A model generated the notes under the pieces. That model was not told the origin of the DNA. It searched no databases and saw only the letters and a program-made list of their open reading frames with translations. DNA of 64,000 bases, from contig NC_065550.1 of NCBI RefSeq assembly GCF_022605725.1, positions 5,518,001-5,582,000 on the forward strand. Direction: 5' to 3'. Numbering within the stretch: the stretch's first letter is position 1; each line of letters opens with the position of its first letter. Both the position numbers and the translations under genes were made by a program. Shown here in pieces: positions 55,560-64,000 of the stretch. This stretch comes from Anthonomus grandis grandis. Lineage: Eukaryota; Arthropoda; Insecta; Coleoptera; Curculionidae.

Positions 55560-56489
55560 GCTAAAAAAATTGAAATTTTTATCACACTAAAAAGTTGGGT
55601 AGCAGTCTCATATTACTGTTTGAACTATTTATGTTTTTTAACGCACTTCATTAGAGTAAAGGTACCTACCTAATAAGCCACATATTTATGTAAATTAAAT
55701 ATTTCATAGATTTTCATGTTTCAAGATATAAATTTTTGACATATTGCATAATTTTATTGTATTAAACAAATGTCAGTTTTACATTACTTATTTTATATCA
55801 CATCGGATAATATGACTTCTTCAAAGGGACAGTATTGCTATATCGGAAACTAATCTACCTAATGTCTTTATTGAAAATACTAACATAATAACCACAGATA
55901 GGTGTACATAGGTATTAAGCTATTTTTCTGCTAAAACAACAACAAAACAGGAAATAAGTCCTGTTAGTAAAACCATGGAAAAAAACCATGCAAGTTTTAT
56001 TTTTTTATAGTCTTTATAGTCTAATCTTAATAGTTTTTAAGTATTTTAAAAAAAAACATTTAGATTTAAAAATGTATTCTTATTTCACTTATACTCGTAT
56101 TTCACACACACATTCACATTCAAGTTTTTATTTAGGCTGATTTCTAAGATCCCTTATCTACGTTTATGGAGACGGTTCCCCATGATGTGATATTATTAGA
56201 GTATTGTATTCACTTGTGAAAAAATCGGCTTTAATTTATATTATGTGTTAATATATAGCTATAAAATGCCTCTTTTGGAAATATGTGTAAAGTTCGAAAT
56301 AGAGAATCGGTAAATATGTTTGTAAACAAAACATGTTGAACTCAAAGATGTTGTTTACTAGTCTTTCAATGTTCTAAGAAATCAGTTGATTATTTTTGTG
56401 CATCAAGTATTTTAATTCATACCGAAACGAACGGTAAAAATACTAAAATAAATGTATTGTAATAAGGTTTAAGAAAAATCATTGCTTAC
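55560..56489. other. Intron sequence, mostly unrecognised
   Basis: Besides the dispersed repeat at 56271-56385, no feature stands out. Confidence 0.4.
56271..56385 (+). repeat. Dispersed repeat, copy 2
   Basis: It matches 27085-27225 in the same orientation (TTTGGAAATAT, AGAGAATCGGTAAATATG, GTCTTTCAATGTTCTAA). Confidence 0.75.
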
Positions 56490-56724
56490 GTTTTTTATTG
56501 CTGTGAATCAACACGTGTCTATTAACATCTTCTTTCCTGAAAAACGTCTTTTCGCAACCCTCATGCGGGCATTTAAGCGGTTCAGCCCCTTCGTGCATGT
56601 ATTTTATGTGAGTGGTAAGTCTTAGTTTCCTGTTGAAAGATCTTTGGCAAAAAGGACATGGGTAAGCGTTTTCGCCTGTATGATGAAAAATATGGGCTCG
56701 AAGTTGAGCAGCTTGAATAAAAGC
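56490..56724 (-). CDS. Zinc-finger gene, exon 6 (fingers 8-10)
   Basis: The acceptor ttcttacag precedes GCT at 56724. The exon encodes AFIQAAQLRAHIFHH (end of finger 8), YPCPFCQRSFNRKLRLTTHI with its second His (finger 9), and KCPHEGCEKTFFRKEDVNRH (finger 10, with a C-x4-C spacing). It ends SNKK plus one base before gtaagc. 78 codons. Confidence 0.95.
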
Positions 56725-57456
56725 CTGTAAGAAATAGACTTAATAATAATTACGTATAGACACAATTTTAAGCGAATATAGAAAACTCATATGAACGTAC
56801 ATATATCCTAAACCTCTTTTGTTTAGAGATACAGAGTGGTAAAGTTTTCAGCAAGAAATCATTTTTTAATAATACCTGTAATTTCTCTCTAGATATTTTC
56901 AATTTTATTACCGGCAAGTTTGATAGAATTTTAACCTTTTTTGTTGGATGTTTTAGAGAATCCTTAGCAGGCGGAGTCAATCTCAACTGGCCTTATCCAA
57001 GGCATTCATTTGCATTCAATCATTTCATTGATTGATTGATTGAATGATTCACTTAGTAACCATAGAATCATAATATTTTAATTAAGAAACTAATGGTTCT
57101 GAGAATATGTGACTCTCTACATTGTTAATAGCAAATAATTGTAAAAAGTATTAACTTATCATTAAAAGTATTAACTATACATTATCATTTTGAAGAGAAT
57201 CGAACGACCTATCTCTCGATCTCCTTCCTTTTAACGAAGAAAAGGAAGAACGAAAGAAATTTTGTAGTTATTAAGTGTGACCCTAATAAATAAAATCGAC
57301 GGGTCTAAACGTTTTTAAAAAAGCTTATGAACTGCCCGTAATTGCCATTATTTGCATGCGCCACCCTGTATGTACGTTCATATACAAATTTTCTTTTAAA
57401 ATCGATCGAAAATTTAGGCAGCTCTTTATATAATTTTACATTTTAATATACTGTAC

Positions 57457-57549
57457 CTTGCCACAAAATTTACACTTGTGCGGTTTTTCTCCCGAATGGG
57501 TTCGAAAATGTCGATTTAAGGTTTCTTTGGCAGCAAACGAGACAGAGCA
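57457..57549 (-). CDS. Zinc-finger gene, exon 5 (fingers 7-8)
   Basis: The 31 codons read CSVSFAAKETLNRHFRTHSG and EKPHKCKFCGK. Finger 7 is completed here (its first Cys is in the previous exon), and finger 8 begins. The SGEKP linker is typical of tandem fingers. Acceptor ttttag, donor gtacag. Confidence 0.94.
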
Positions 57550-57607
57550 CTAAAAATATTATAACATAATATTTTAAATCAAGAGACAGTATAAATAAAG
57601 CAAATAC

Positions 57608-57717
57608 CTCTGGACAAACATATGGTTTTTCGCCTGTATGCTTTCGCCTATGCTTCTTTAAAGCACCTCCAGAGGGAAATCGTTTTTCACACAGGTCACA
57701 TGGATAGGGTCTTTCTC
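57608..57717 (-). CDS. Zinc-finger gene, exon 4 (finger 6 and start of 7)
   Basis: After acceptor ttcag at 57718 the exon gives GERPYPCDLCEKRFPSGGAL, KKHRRKHTGEKPYVCPE. The first two bases complete the Gly codon begun in the exon at 60941. Donor gtattt. 37 codons with the shared one. Confidence 0.94.
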
Positions 57718-57719
57718 CT

Positions 57720-59080
57720 GAAATTAATTTATGAATATGTGAAATAATAAATTATTATTTTGTTAGGCTATGTGTGTTAGACAAATCAAATAAATTCCAG
57801 GGCATATACGCTGACAACGTCCGCGCGTCCTCAACAACAGGGAAAATAGACCTTTTCAATATTCATTTTACAAAGTTTCAACATTTACAGTTATTTGTCC
57901 TATCCTATTTACAGATTCTTAACTTATGCTTAAGAATGTAGGGTTACAGTTACATTTCTTATGATATTCGGTGTGGATCCTTCACCGTTGGAATTCGGAG
58001 TCATTTACTATGAGTTCCGCCCACTATTTTCCCTCCTATCTCTCTTGTTAACATGCAGATTAGCGTAGTTACTTTGTAAGTGTGTTGATGCTTGTCTTTC
58101 TGTTTCATTAGGTGTGGTCCTTTGTGTCGTTTCCCCAGTCTACAGTGGCATAGGTCTATCTACTTCCTTCAGACTGAATTTATGTTCATATTCATATTTG
58201 AAATTTCCGGACCTAGTTAGTAATTGAGTCGCCTTATTTGATAGTTCTAGCCTATCTGTGCAGACTCCGCTATAGTGTTATTTGTTCACCATTTATCTGT
58301 GTCGTTGCTTTCTTGTGTGCGACTAGAAATAACATCTCTGCTATTTCTCCTGTTTCAAACTAGCTCTACATATTTGTCTTAAAGGTCCGCCAATGTCTTT
58401 TGTATGTGCAATGTTAGTTTGTCCTTCTGGTCTTTCGTCTACGTCTTTCATCTATGTCCTGACAGTTTGTGTGAATTTTTGTTGAACTCCACTACCTATA
58501 TTTTATTAATAGAAGTGTTTTAATGCCATGTGCCATTATTTCAGTATAACCTACTATTTATGGTTTCACCAATCGTGACGGTAATGAAGTGTTCTGAAAG
58601 CCAGAATCTCGGTCCGGTACTCCCGTCCAACCATATGTATGTTTTTGTCGTCATTATTCTGTTTCGTGTTGCCTTGTTTTGTCGTCTGTTTTCTTTCCTA
58701 CAAATCTTGGGTGTGGTTTGTTTTTTGTATGTCTTATATATATTGTTTGTGTATTTCATGCCTTGTTTTGGCTTCGATGCACTAACTGGGCATTAGCACT
58801 CGATCAGCACTTGGTAATCTGCATATGCCTGTTTGCAGTCTGTCTTATATGGTCTATGTGGTTTGATGTCGTGTTTTCGTGCTTGTTCTGTCCACCACAG
58901 CTGATCTGCCCTAACCATCACTCAAAAAGTTTACACCCTCCCACACTTTTCTAAGTGCCCCACATACCCCGGCCTTGTCGAGTTTCATGCTTATACAGCT
59001 TAGTTGTCTCAACGTAGTAATGCTCAGCTTAAAACGACTTGATGATGAATATAGTACATAAAAAGTGTTTGATCCCTAAA
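57720..59080. other. Intron sequence, no gene; maybe flanks of the Gypsy relic
   Basis: The composition is more balanced than nearby DNA (many T/G/C-rich lines around 58000-58950). There is no domain in the short ORFs (58530-58796). An LTR of the relic at 59.1 kb could be here, but no repeat partner was found. Confidence 0.35.
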
Positions 59081-59082
59081 AT

Positions 59083-60480
59083 ATGGAGGAAAATCAAATG
59101 AGCTCCAATTCGCACGATGATGAACTGAAATAAATTGGCCTTAAGACTGTAAAAATGCTAAACCTGGTGGATTTAAAAGTTGCTGAGCTCAAAAGGAAGC
59201 TGGAGCAAAGAATCTGCGATACGACGGAAAATAAGCCAGACTTGTAGGAGCGGTTTCGTCACGCATTACTTGACCAAGGAGATGACCTAGACAACTTTGT
59301 TTTTGCCGGTCCAACCAATATCGGTCAAATGATGCGAAGTTGGCACGCTAAATTGCTGGAAAATCCCGTAAAGATGGAAGAAAAAATCCTGCGAAACTAA
59401 AAGAAAATTAAGCCACATTAAGAGAGTTATGCATGCCAGGTTGGTAAAAATAAAGTTTTGAAAAGTAATGCCAATTTTAAAAGTGAGCTTGGGGAAAAGC
59501 TGAAAGAGAATTCTGTCAGGTTGGAAAAAAAAATTGGAAAATAACAAGGAAGTAAAAGAAGAAATTCTGGAAAAATCTTCTCTACTAAAAAAAGCAGATT
59601 CTTTCACTGATTGATTGATTCTATTCATTGATGAAGAACAGAACTCAGGAAGTTCAAAAATCGCAACATTGGACGTCAACACTTGTCGTCGATGAGTTGC
59701 CCTTAAACCGGTTTAATGGTACACATCATGGAATACTTATTAGCGTCAATTTAAAGCAGCTGTTAAAACAAACGGTTGATCACCCATGGGGAAGGCAACT
59801 GCCGTTACATCTTGCAAAGAGTTTCCCCCGAAGAGCAAGTATGTCAAGTCATATGGGGCACACAATTGAGAGAAAGATTTTACAAGGTTAATAGCAAAGC
59901 AGACGTAAGGAACTAGTGCAAGAAATGCGCACATACAACGCATTTCCTGCACTAGTCTCTTACGCAAGTAATAATAGCCGCAGAGAAAGCAGAAGACTTT
60001 GTACAACGTGGAAAATCCCTTTAACAAGATTGCTATTAACGTTCTAAGGCTGTTTCTCGAATTAAATGCAGAGAACAAGTACCTCGAGCTAGTAATAAAC
60101 TACTTCAGCAAATGGGTTGAGGCATATCCTCTACCAAACCGGGAAGCCTCTATTCTTGCCGACGCTTTAATAATAGAATAGATCTGGCGATTTAACGCTA
60201 CAATCAGACCAAGGACGAAATTTTGAATCCAGCTGGTTCCCGACCACCTGTAAGACGCTTAGAATTAAGAAAACGAGGGCTATTGCATTACACCCGCTGT
60301 CATATGGCATGGTGGAACGAATGAATAGAACCATTAATCCGTATTTGGTCAAAATAGTTTCTAGCTACTAAAGGAACTAAGATAAGTTTTTCATTTGTCC
60401 CTCAGCTTAAAACTTTTGCATTTAACTTTTTTGTATCTCTGACAGGCTCCGAGAAAAGGCATAGGCCTATAATAAACTGG
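59083..60480 (+). pseudogene. Gypsy-type relic: gag-like piece joined to integrase
   Basis: From ATG 59083 broken frames give NLVDLKVAELKRKLEQRICD and RFRHALLDQGDDLDNFVF, a SAP-like motif found in some insect Gypsy gag proteins, with a Lys-rich stretch after it. At about 60060 the reading becomes integrase (NKYLELVINYFSKWVEAYPL, LQSDQGRNFESSWF, GMVERMNRTINPYLVKI). The protease, RT and RNase H are missing. Its stops are numerous. Confidence 0.75.
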
Positions 60481-60559
60481 CCATTCGGTATAAGTACACT
60501 TAACTTTGCCGCAGGTACTTACCTTAGATTTGTTTGGTGTTTCAACAAAATAGTGCCTA

Positions 60560-60850
60560 ATTTGTTTTTGAATTTTGGTGTTTTATTTCGCTAGACATAT
60601 GGCATGTATGTACATGTTGTTTTTTTCAACAAATTTTGAAAGTATGTATTTATTAATGTATAACGAACTATTGTTGATTCCCCCTGGGGCACGTTGAATA
60701 TTGTTATTAACATTATTGGTCAACTCTATTGCAGCTGCAAGTTCTTCATTTATACTTGGAGGATTCGCATCTTTCATAGATAAAGCAATATTATGAAGAA
60801 CCACTGCAGCCATAACAATAGCCTCCACTTTTTCCCGTTTTAGTCTTATT
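60560..60850 (-). pseudogene. Harbinger transposase C-terminal fragment
   Basis: The minus strand reads RLKREKVEAIVMAAVVLHNI, then ALSMKDANPPSINEEL, like the end of the DDE_4 domain in HARBI1-type transposases (V-L-H-N-I). No ends or further domain are visible, and it lies between two zinc-finger exons. Confidence 0.65.
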
Positions 60851-60940
60851 ACAATCAAAACAATCGAAAGTATAAATTTGTGGTAATTGTATAGTGTTTG
60901 TTAGAATTTCCTTATCTTAGTTTATGTTACTATTACTTAC

Positions 60941-61103
60941 CTGTATGAGTTCGAACATGAACATTCAACAATGAACTGGTAGAAAATTCTTTCTTACAAA
61001 ACTGGCACATAAAATTTTTCACCCGTTTTTTTACTGGAATACCCGCATGTTCTCTTAAATGATCTGCCAGGTAGTCCTTTCTCGTAAAGTTCTTTCCACA
61101 AAC
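60941..61103 (-). CDS. Zinc-finger gene, exon 3 (fingers 4-5)
   Basis: The acceptor aatctag precedes GTT at 61103. The exon gives VCGKNFTRKDYLADHLREH (rest of finger 4) and FMCQFCKKEFSTSSLLNVHV with its second His (finger 5), separated by a basic linker (AGIPVKKRVKN). Donor gtaagt after ACT CAT ACA G. 54 codons plus one base. Confidence 0.95.
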
Positions 61104-61165
61104 CTAGATTTAAAAATAAAATTAATTTAATAGTGTTCAGTGATAATTGCACTTGAAAAACTTAC

Positions 61166-61317
61166 TCGACATTCGTACACTTGTTTCGGTAACCTAGAAC
61201 ATCCCGTTTGGTAAATATGCCTTTCTAAGTGATACTTTCTGGCAAATTCTCTGCCACAGATACATTTTATTGAATTTAATGAGTGTACTCTTGTATGCGT
61301 TATTAAATCGTCCCTAT
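61166..61317 (-). CDS. Zinc-finger gene, exon 2 of those seen (end of finger 2, finger 3)
   Basis: After acceptor tattttag the exon encodes DRDDLITHTRVH (end of finger 2), then KCICGREFARKYHLERHIYQ and a Cys (TGC). This third finger has one residue between its first cysteines and ends in Cys instead of His. The last residues YECR begin finger 4. Donor gtaagt. Confidence 0.93.
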
Positions 61318-61367
61318 CTAAAATATCGGTATTTACATAATAAAATAAGTTTTTTCATTATGATTAC

Positions 61368-61497
61368 CTTTAAATTCCTTATTACAATCAGCACATTGAA
61401 AATTGTCTCCCACAGGGTGCTCAATACTTTTATGTCTACGTAAAGAATTTTCCAGAGTAAACAATTTCAAACATTGGTCGCAAGAAAAGTCTCCTCG
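61368..61497 (-). CDS. Zinc-finger gene, first certain exon (fingers 1-2)
   Basis: The acceptor ccttttaag precedes CGA GGA GAC. The exon encodes FSCDQCLKLFTLENSLRRHK with its final His (finger 1) and FQCADCNKEFK (start of finger 2). Donor gtaatc. Upstream in this frame a stop lies at once, so the exon must be spliced to something earlier. I choose the acceptor because it keeps phase 0. Confidence 0.9.
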
Positions 61498-61659
61498 CTT
61501 AAAAGGAATTCAAAACAAGTTTTATTTCCAATATTTTTTCTTTAAATGACGTATTTTATATTCGAAGTCACTTGGAGCAGTATAAAAACAGCATTCAAAT
61601 TGGTTTATATAATAAAAAATATGCTAGTATACTATAGTTCAATCAAAAAACAGCTTTAC

Positions 61660-61703
61660 CATTCTCCAAAATTCTTCCGGCATTTTTCTTGCTAACAATT
61701 CAT
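61660..61703 (-). CDS. Possible upstream exon of the zinc-finger gene
   Basis: A 44-nt stretch between a pyrimidine-rich acceptor (tttaatctcccgaag) and donor gtaaag encodes DELLARKMPEEFWRM and ends in the phase needed by the exon at 61497. It is short and may be chance. Confidence 0.35.
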
Positions 61704-61889
61704 CTTCGGGAGATTAAAGAAGATTAAAACTACTTACAAGGGGCCTTATATAAACTACTTAAAATGAAAAAGGAGACACTATTTTAAATGATAATTATTA
61801 TTATAACACGAGAAATATTTCACGATTAAAACTTTTGGTGTGTACTCTCTACTTATTCTATATCATGAAAGGAAAGGGATGAAAGGAAA

Positions 61890-61959
61890 TCTTACCGTTT
61901 GGGTGTAATCGTTAATTAAAAAAACGTCTTTTATGCATAAAATGCATCTTTAAAAATTT
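61890..61959 (+). repeat. Left arm of ~70-bp inverted repeat
   Basis: It pairs with 63281-63350 and shares TTATGCATAAAATGCATCTT with its mirror, with only small differences in length of A/T runs. Confidence 0.85.
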
Positions 61960-61992
61960 GGATCTTAAAACGTAAATTGTACTAGTTAAAAA

Positions 61993-63115
61993 ATGGTAGA
62001 TTATTCTAATTTGGAAATGACGCAAATGCATTTCCTTTATGGACTTGCCAATGGTAATGCTATGGAGGCGCGGCGTTTGTATCAAGAAAGGTATCCTAAT
62101 CGCGCTGTCCCAGATAGAAGAATATTTATAAATATTCATCGTCCTGGCTGAATCTGGCTGAGTTTTAAGGCTAATTCTGCCGAGGGAAGGCCTCGTACAG
62201 TTAGGACACCGGCAGTTGAAGAGGCTGTCCTACATGCAGTCGAAGAGAATCCGACCACAAGTACACGAAAAATTGGTATGGTATTGAACATCTGCTACAA
62301 GACGGTATGGGAAATTTTAAGAGATTCTTTCTTATATCCTTTTCACATACAAAGGGTTCAGGCATTGCTTCTTAGAGATTATGAACCGCGTACGCAATTT
62401 TGTAGATGGTATCTCCAAAAAGTAACACAAAATCCTCAATTTGGTGCGAACATCTTGTTTACGGACGAAGCTAATTTCTCCAGAAATGCAATAATCAATT
62501 TCCATAACAATCATTACTGGGCTCAAGAAAAAACTCATGCGATTACAGAGACACATTTTGAGGAACAATTTTCAATAAACGTTTGGATCGGTATCGTATC
62601 CGATCATTTAATTGGACCATCTTTTTTACCAGGACGCCTTAACGGACAGCATTATTGTAATTTTCTCCAAAATGATTTGCCTTTGCTTCTCGAAGATGTT
62701 CCTATTCAGTTACGGCAACAACTTTGGTTTGTGCATGATGGTGCTCCAGCCCACTTTAGCATATTGGCTCGTGAGCATTTAAATAGAGTCTACCGAAATA
62801 AATGGATAGGCCGTGGAGGACCACAGTTTTGGCCACCTAGATCACCTGACTTAAATAGCCTAGATTTTTTTTGTGGGGACACCTAAAAACATTGGTTTAT
62901 TAGACACCAATTGTGACATTAGAAGAACTAAGAAATAGAATTATTGACGGATGTGAAACTATACGAAACACGCCTGGAATTTTCGAAAGAGTTCGTGATT
63001 CTATGAGAAGAAGAGCAGAAGCCTGCATAGAGGCAAGAGGTAGTCATTTCCAACATTTGTTGTTAATTATGTATGTTGTATTTAATTGTTGTTGCTTTTT
63101 GTTCACCAGTTTGTA
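61993..63115 (+). pseudogene. Mariner-type transposase, three frames
   Basis: ATG 61993 gives VDYSNLEMTQMHFLYGLANG and RRLYQERYPNRAVPDRRIF (DUF4817-like), then a stop at 62150. A second frame (from about 62160) gives RKIGMVLNICYKTVWEILRD, ILFTDEANFSRN (first Asp, with the usual Glu), WIGIVSDHLIGPSFLPG, FVHDGAPAHFS (second Asp) and SPDLNSLDFF (third Asp). A shift at about 62880 leads to TLEELRNRIIDGCETIRNTP and the C-terminus. The catalytic D, D and D are all present. It is better preserved than the 14-kb copy. Confidence 0.87.
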
Positions 63116-63280
63116 AAAAATAGCTCGAAAATAAATATTTGAAAAATGTACCTAATAAAAACTGAAAATAAAATGAAACTTAACACAATCAAAAATAATC
63201 ATTAATGTCAGTGTCATAATGTTTACAACAACAAAAAAACAGTTGCTGGCAACGAGCAAAGCTAACTTGATTTATTTCCA

Positions 63281-63350
63281 AAATTTTTAAAGATGCATTT
63301 TATGCATAAAAAACGTTTTTTTAATTAACGATTACACCCAAACGGTAAGA
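63281..63350 (-). repeat. Right arm of ~70-bp inverted repeat
   Basis: It is the mirror of 61890-61959. Confidence 0.85.
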
Positions 63351-63359
63351 TTTACAGCA

Positions 63360-64000
63360 AAAGTCATGGAGGAATTTTTTGTTTATAATTGATTGATAAT
63401 TAAGATAAAATCATAATTTTTTTCGTAAGTCAATGGCGTAGTATTTTTTTTGTAAAATTGTATTAAAAATTCATCATAGCTACGCCACTGGTTGCTAAAA
63501 AAAAGTAAGTGAACATCTAAAAAATGTGTTTTTAAGCCATAATATCCTGTGCCAAAATTCAGTTCAATATTTTAAACCGTATTTACAAAATTTATTAAAA
63601 ACGAAAAAAAAAATAAAACTTTAACACCCTGTATCTTAAAAACTAATCATTTTAGGACCCATGTTTATATAAACTTTTTGACTTAAAATCGGTCCAGGAA
63701 TGTCCCTTTTAAATTATGACATACCTTTAAGTAACACCCTGTATAAAATCAGAGACATACAGAATAAAATTCCTATTCCTACTAATCACCTATTATTATT
63801 ATCACATTGAAACTTTGGGGTATTGGTATCGTAATACAGCAAGTTTTTGCTTTAAGTGGAACCTATTACGAATTTCGAAATTTTCTAAAAAAATACATAG
63901 GTCAAAGTCTTGGAAGCTAGAAAATTTAAGATTCGCCAGGATTCGCCATTCTACCATTAATATCAATACAATTGCAGTAGTAATTTCAAAAATGTTACAT
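63360..64000. other. Window end, no gene
   Basis: Apart from the element remnant (to about 63745), no exon of the zinc-finger gene or other gene was recognised. Confidence 0.4.

Larger units (their letters stand above)
51990..55560 (-). mobile_element. LINE remnant (family 1-like) with a pogo element inside
   Basis: Pieces 52130-52440 and 52440-52696, and possibly 55377-55560, belong to one or two old LINE copies on the minus strand. The first matches bases 1150-1440 closely (the RT C-terminal part: CTCAGATTACGGT, AGCAAGTTTATTGCTTCAT). The second encodes a zinc-binding motif (GYPCDWCKIIRC, YICKECAPKIKNL) and a coiled coil (LLEEQIQKVQAVTRVV), as in some LINE ORF1 proteins. If they are one element, its endonuclease and RT core were deleted. 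Confidence 0.55.
27951..61497 (-). other. Gene span: 12-finger C2H2 zinc-finger protein, ten visible exons
   Basis: Ten minus-strand exons from 61497 to 27951 join in phase into 571 codons plus a stop. About 12 C2H2-type fingers occupy roughly residues 6-360, with TGE(K/R)P-like linkers between fingers 5-8. Finger 3 is unusual (C-x-C spacing and a final Cys), and finger 10 has four residues between its cysteines. After the fingers come about 100 residues with no finger (ESIKELLSLLVEEECLAEFG, RSKYDYIGRMRANTKLLFTV) and an acidic Glu/Asp-rich tail. The likely role is a nuclear DNA-binding regulator. I do not recognise the orthologue, so no symbol is given. Intron lengths range from 50 nt to about 14.5 kb. 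The start codon and 5' exons were not found with certainty. Confidence 0.9.
61890..63745 (+). mobile_element. Mariner-type element (DUF4817-like), second copy
   Basis: Inverted repeats of about 70 bp (61890-61959 and 63281-63350, sharing ACCGTTTGGGTGTAATCGTT) bracket the transposase. Right of them is sequence with CATATAAACATGGGTCC-like text (seen reversed at 63655-63680) and ACACCCTGTA motifs (63624, 63736). The same text occurs beside the copy at 13.5 kb, on the same (3') side of its transposase. The left outer end was not found. Confidence 0.75.

Noticed and set aside
58530..58954. Hydrophobic ORFs of 88-91 codons resembling membrane proteins
   Set aside because: T-rich sequence gives hydrophobic residues by chance; frames overlap and none has a family look.

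Overview
This window looks like AT-rich insect nuclear DNA (beetle-like by repeat content, which is inference). Protein-coding exons carry GT-AG introns, and the rest is packed with non-LTR retrotransposons ending in (TTTA)n or (ATT)n tails, Tc1/mariner, pogo, hAT and PIF/Harbinger elements, Gypsy relics and MITEs. No rRNA, tRNA or CRISPR array was found.

Two host genes are supported, both on the minus strand. (1) The window opens inside the gene for RPB5/RPABC1 (Polr2E), a subunit shared by RNA polymerases I, II and III. Exon 1 is 9328-9384, exon 2 is 197-285 and exon 3 is 134 to beyond base 1. Intron 1 is about 9 kb and full of nested transposons. (2) A C2H2 zinc-finger protein gene runs from about 61.5 kb down to 27951 in ten phase-compatible exons (571 codons plus stop, about 12 fingers, then a conserved-looking C-terminal region and an acidic tail). 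Two of its introns are about 13 and 14.5 kb and hold most of the mobile elements. Its 5' end was not found; a small candidate exon lies at 61660-61703.

Layout. 1-9384: Polr2E with four LINE fragments and a Tc1 element. 9385-27950: intergenic, with a LINE (10.7-19.0 kb) interrupted by a 3.8 kb insertion holding a mariner-type element and a MITE, then a Tc1 relic with its own insertion, and Gypsy pol relics. 27951-28535: last two zinc-finger exons. 28.5-41.66 kb: intron with a LINE, a hAT element with an 8-bp target duplication, a second LINE cut by a palindromic MITE, and a 2.5 kb element with a 548-codon ORF. 41.66-42.03 kb: two exons. 42.0-56.5 kb: intron with a LINE fragment, a deleted Harbinger element, two more elements of the same new-looking family (one containing a third nested copy) and a pogo element inserted in a LINE. 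56.5-61.5 kb: remaining zinc-finger exons, a Gypsy relic and a Harbinger fragment. 61.9-63.7 kb: a second mariner-type element of the kind seen at 14 kb.

The most interesting content is the family at 38.4-40.9, 45.0-48.7 (with a nested member at 46.0-47.2) and 49.6-52.0 kb. Its proteins share Cys/Asp motifs (D-x-C-x-x-Q-N; G-H-S-x(3)-C-D) and a conserved C-terminal module. Three of the four copies lie between terminal inverted repeats. I think the protein matches what databases call DUF7869, and I propose it is the transposase of a DNA transposon group.
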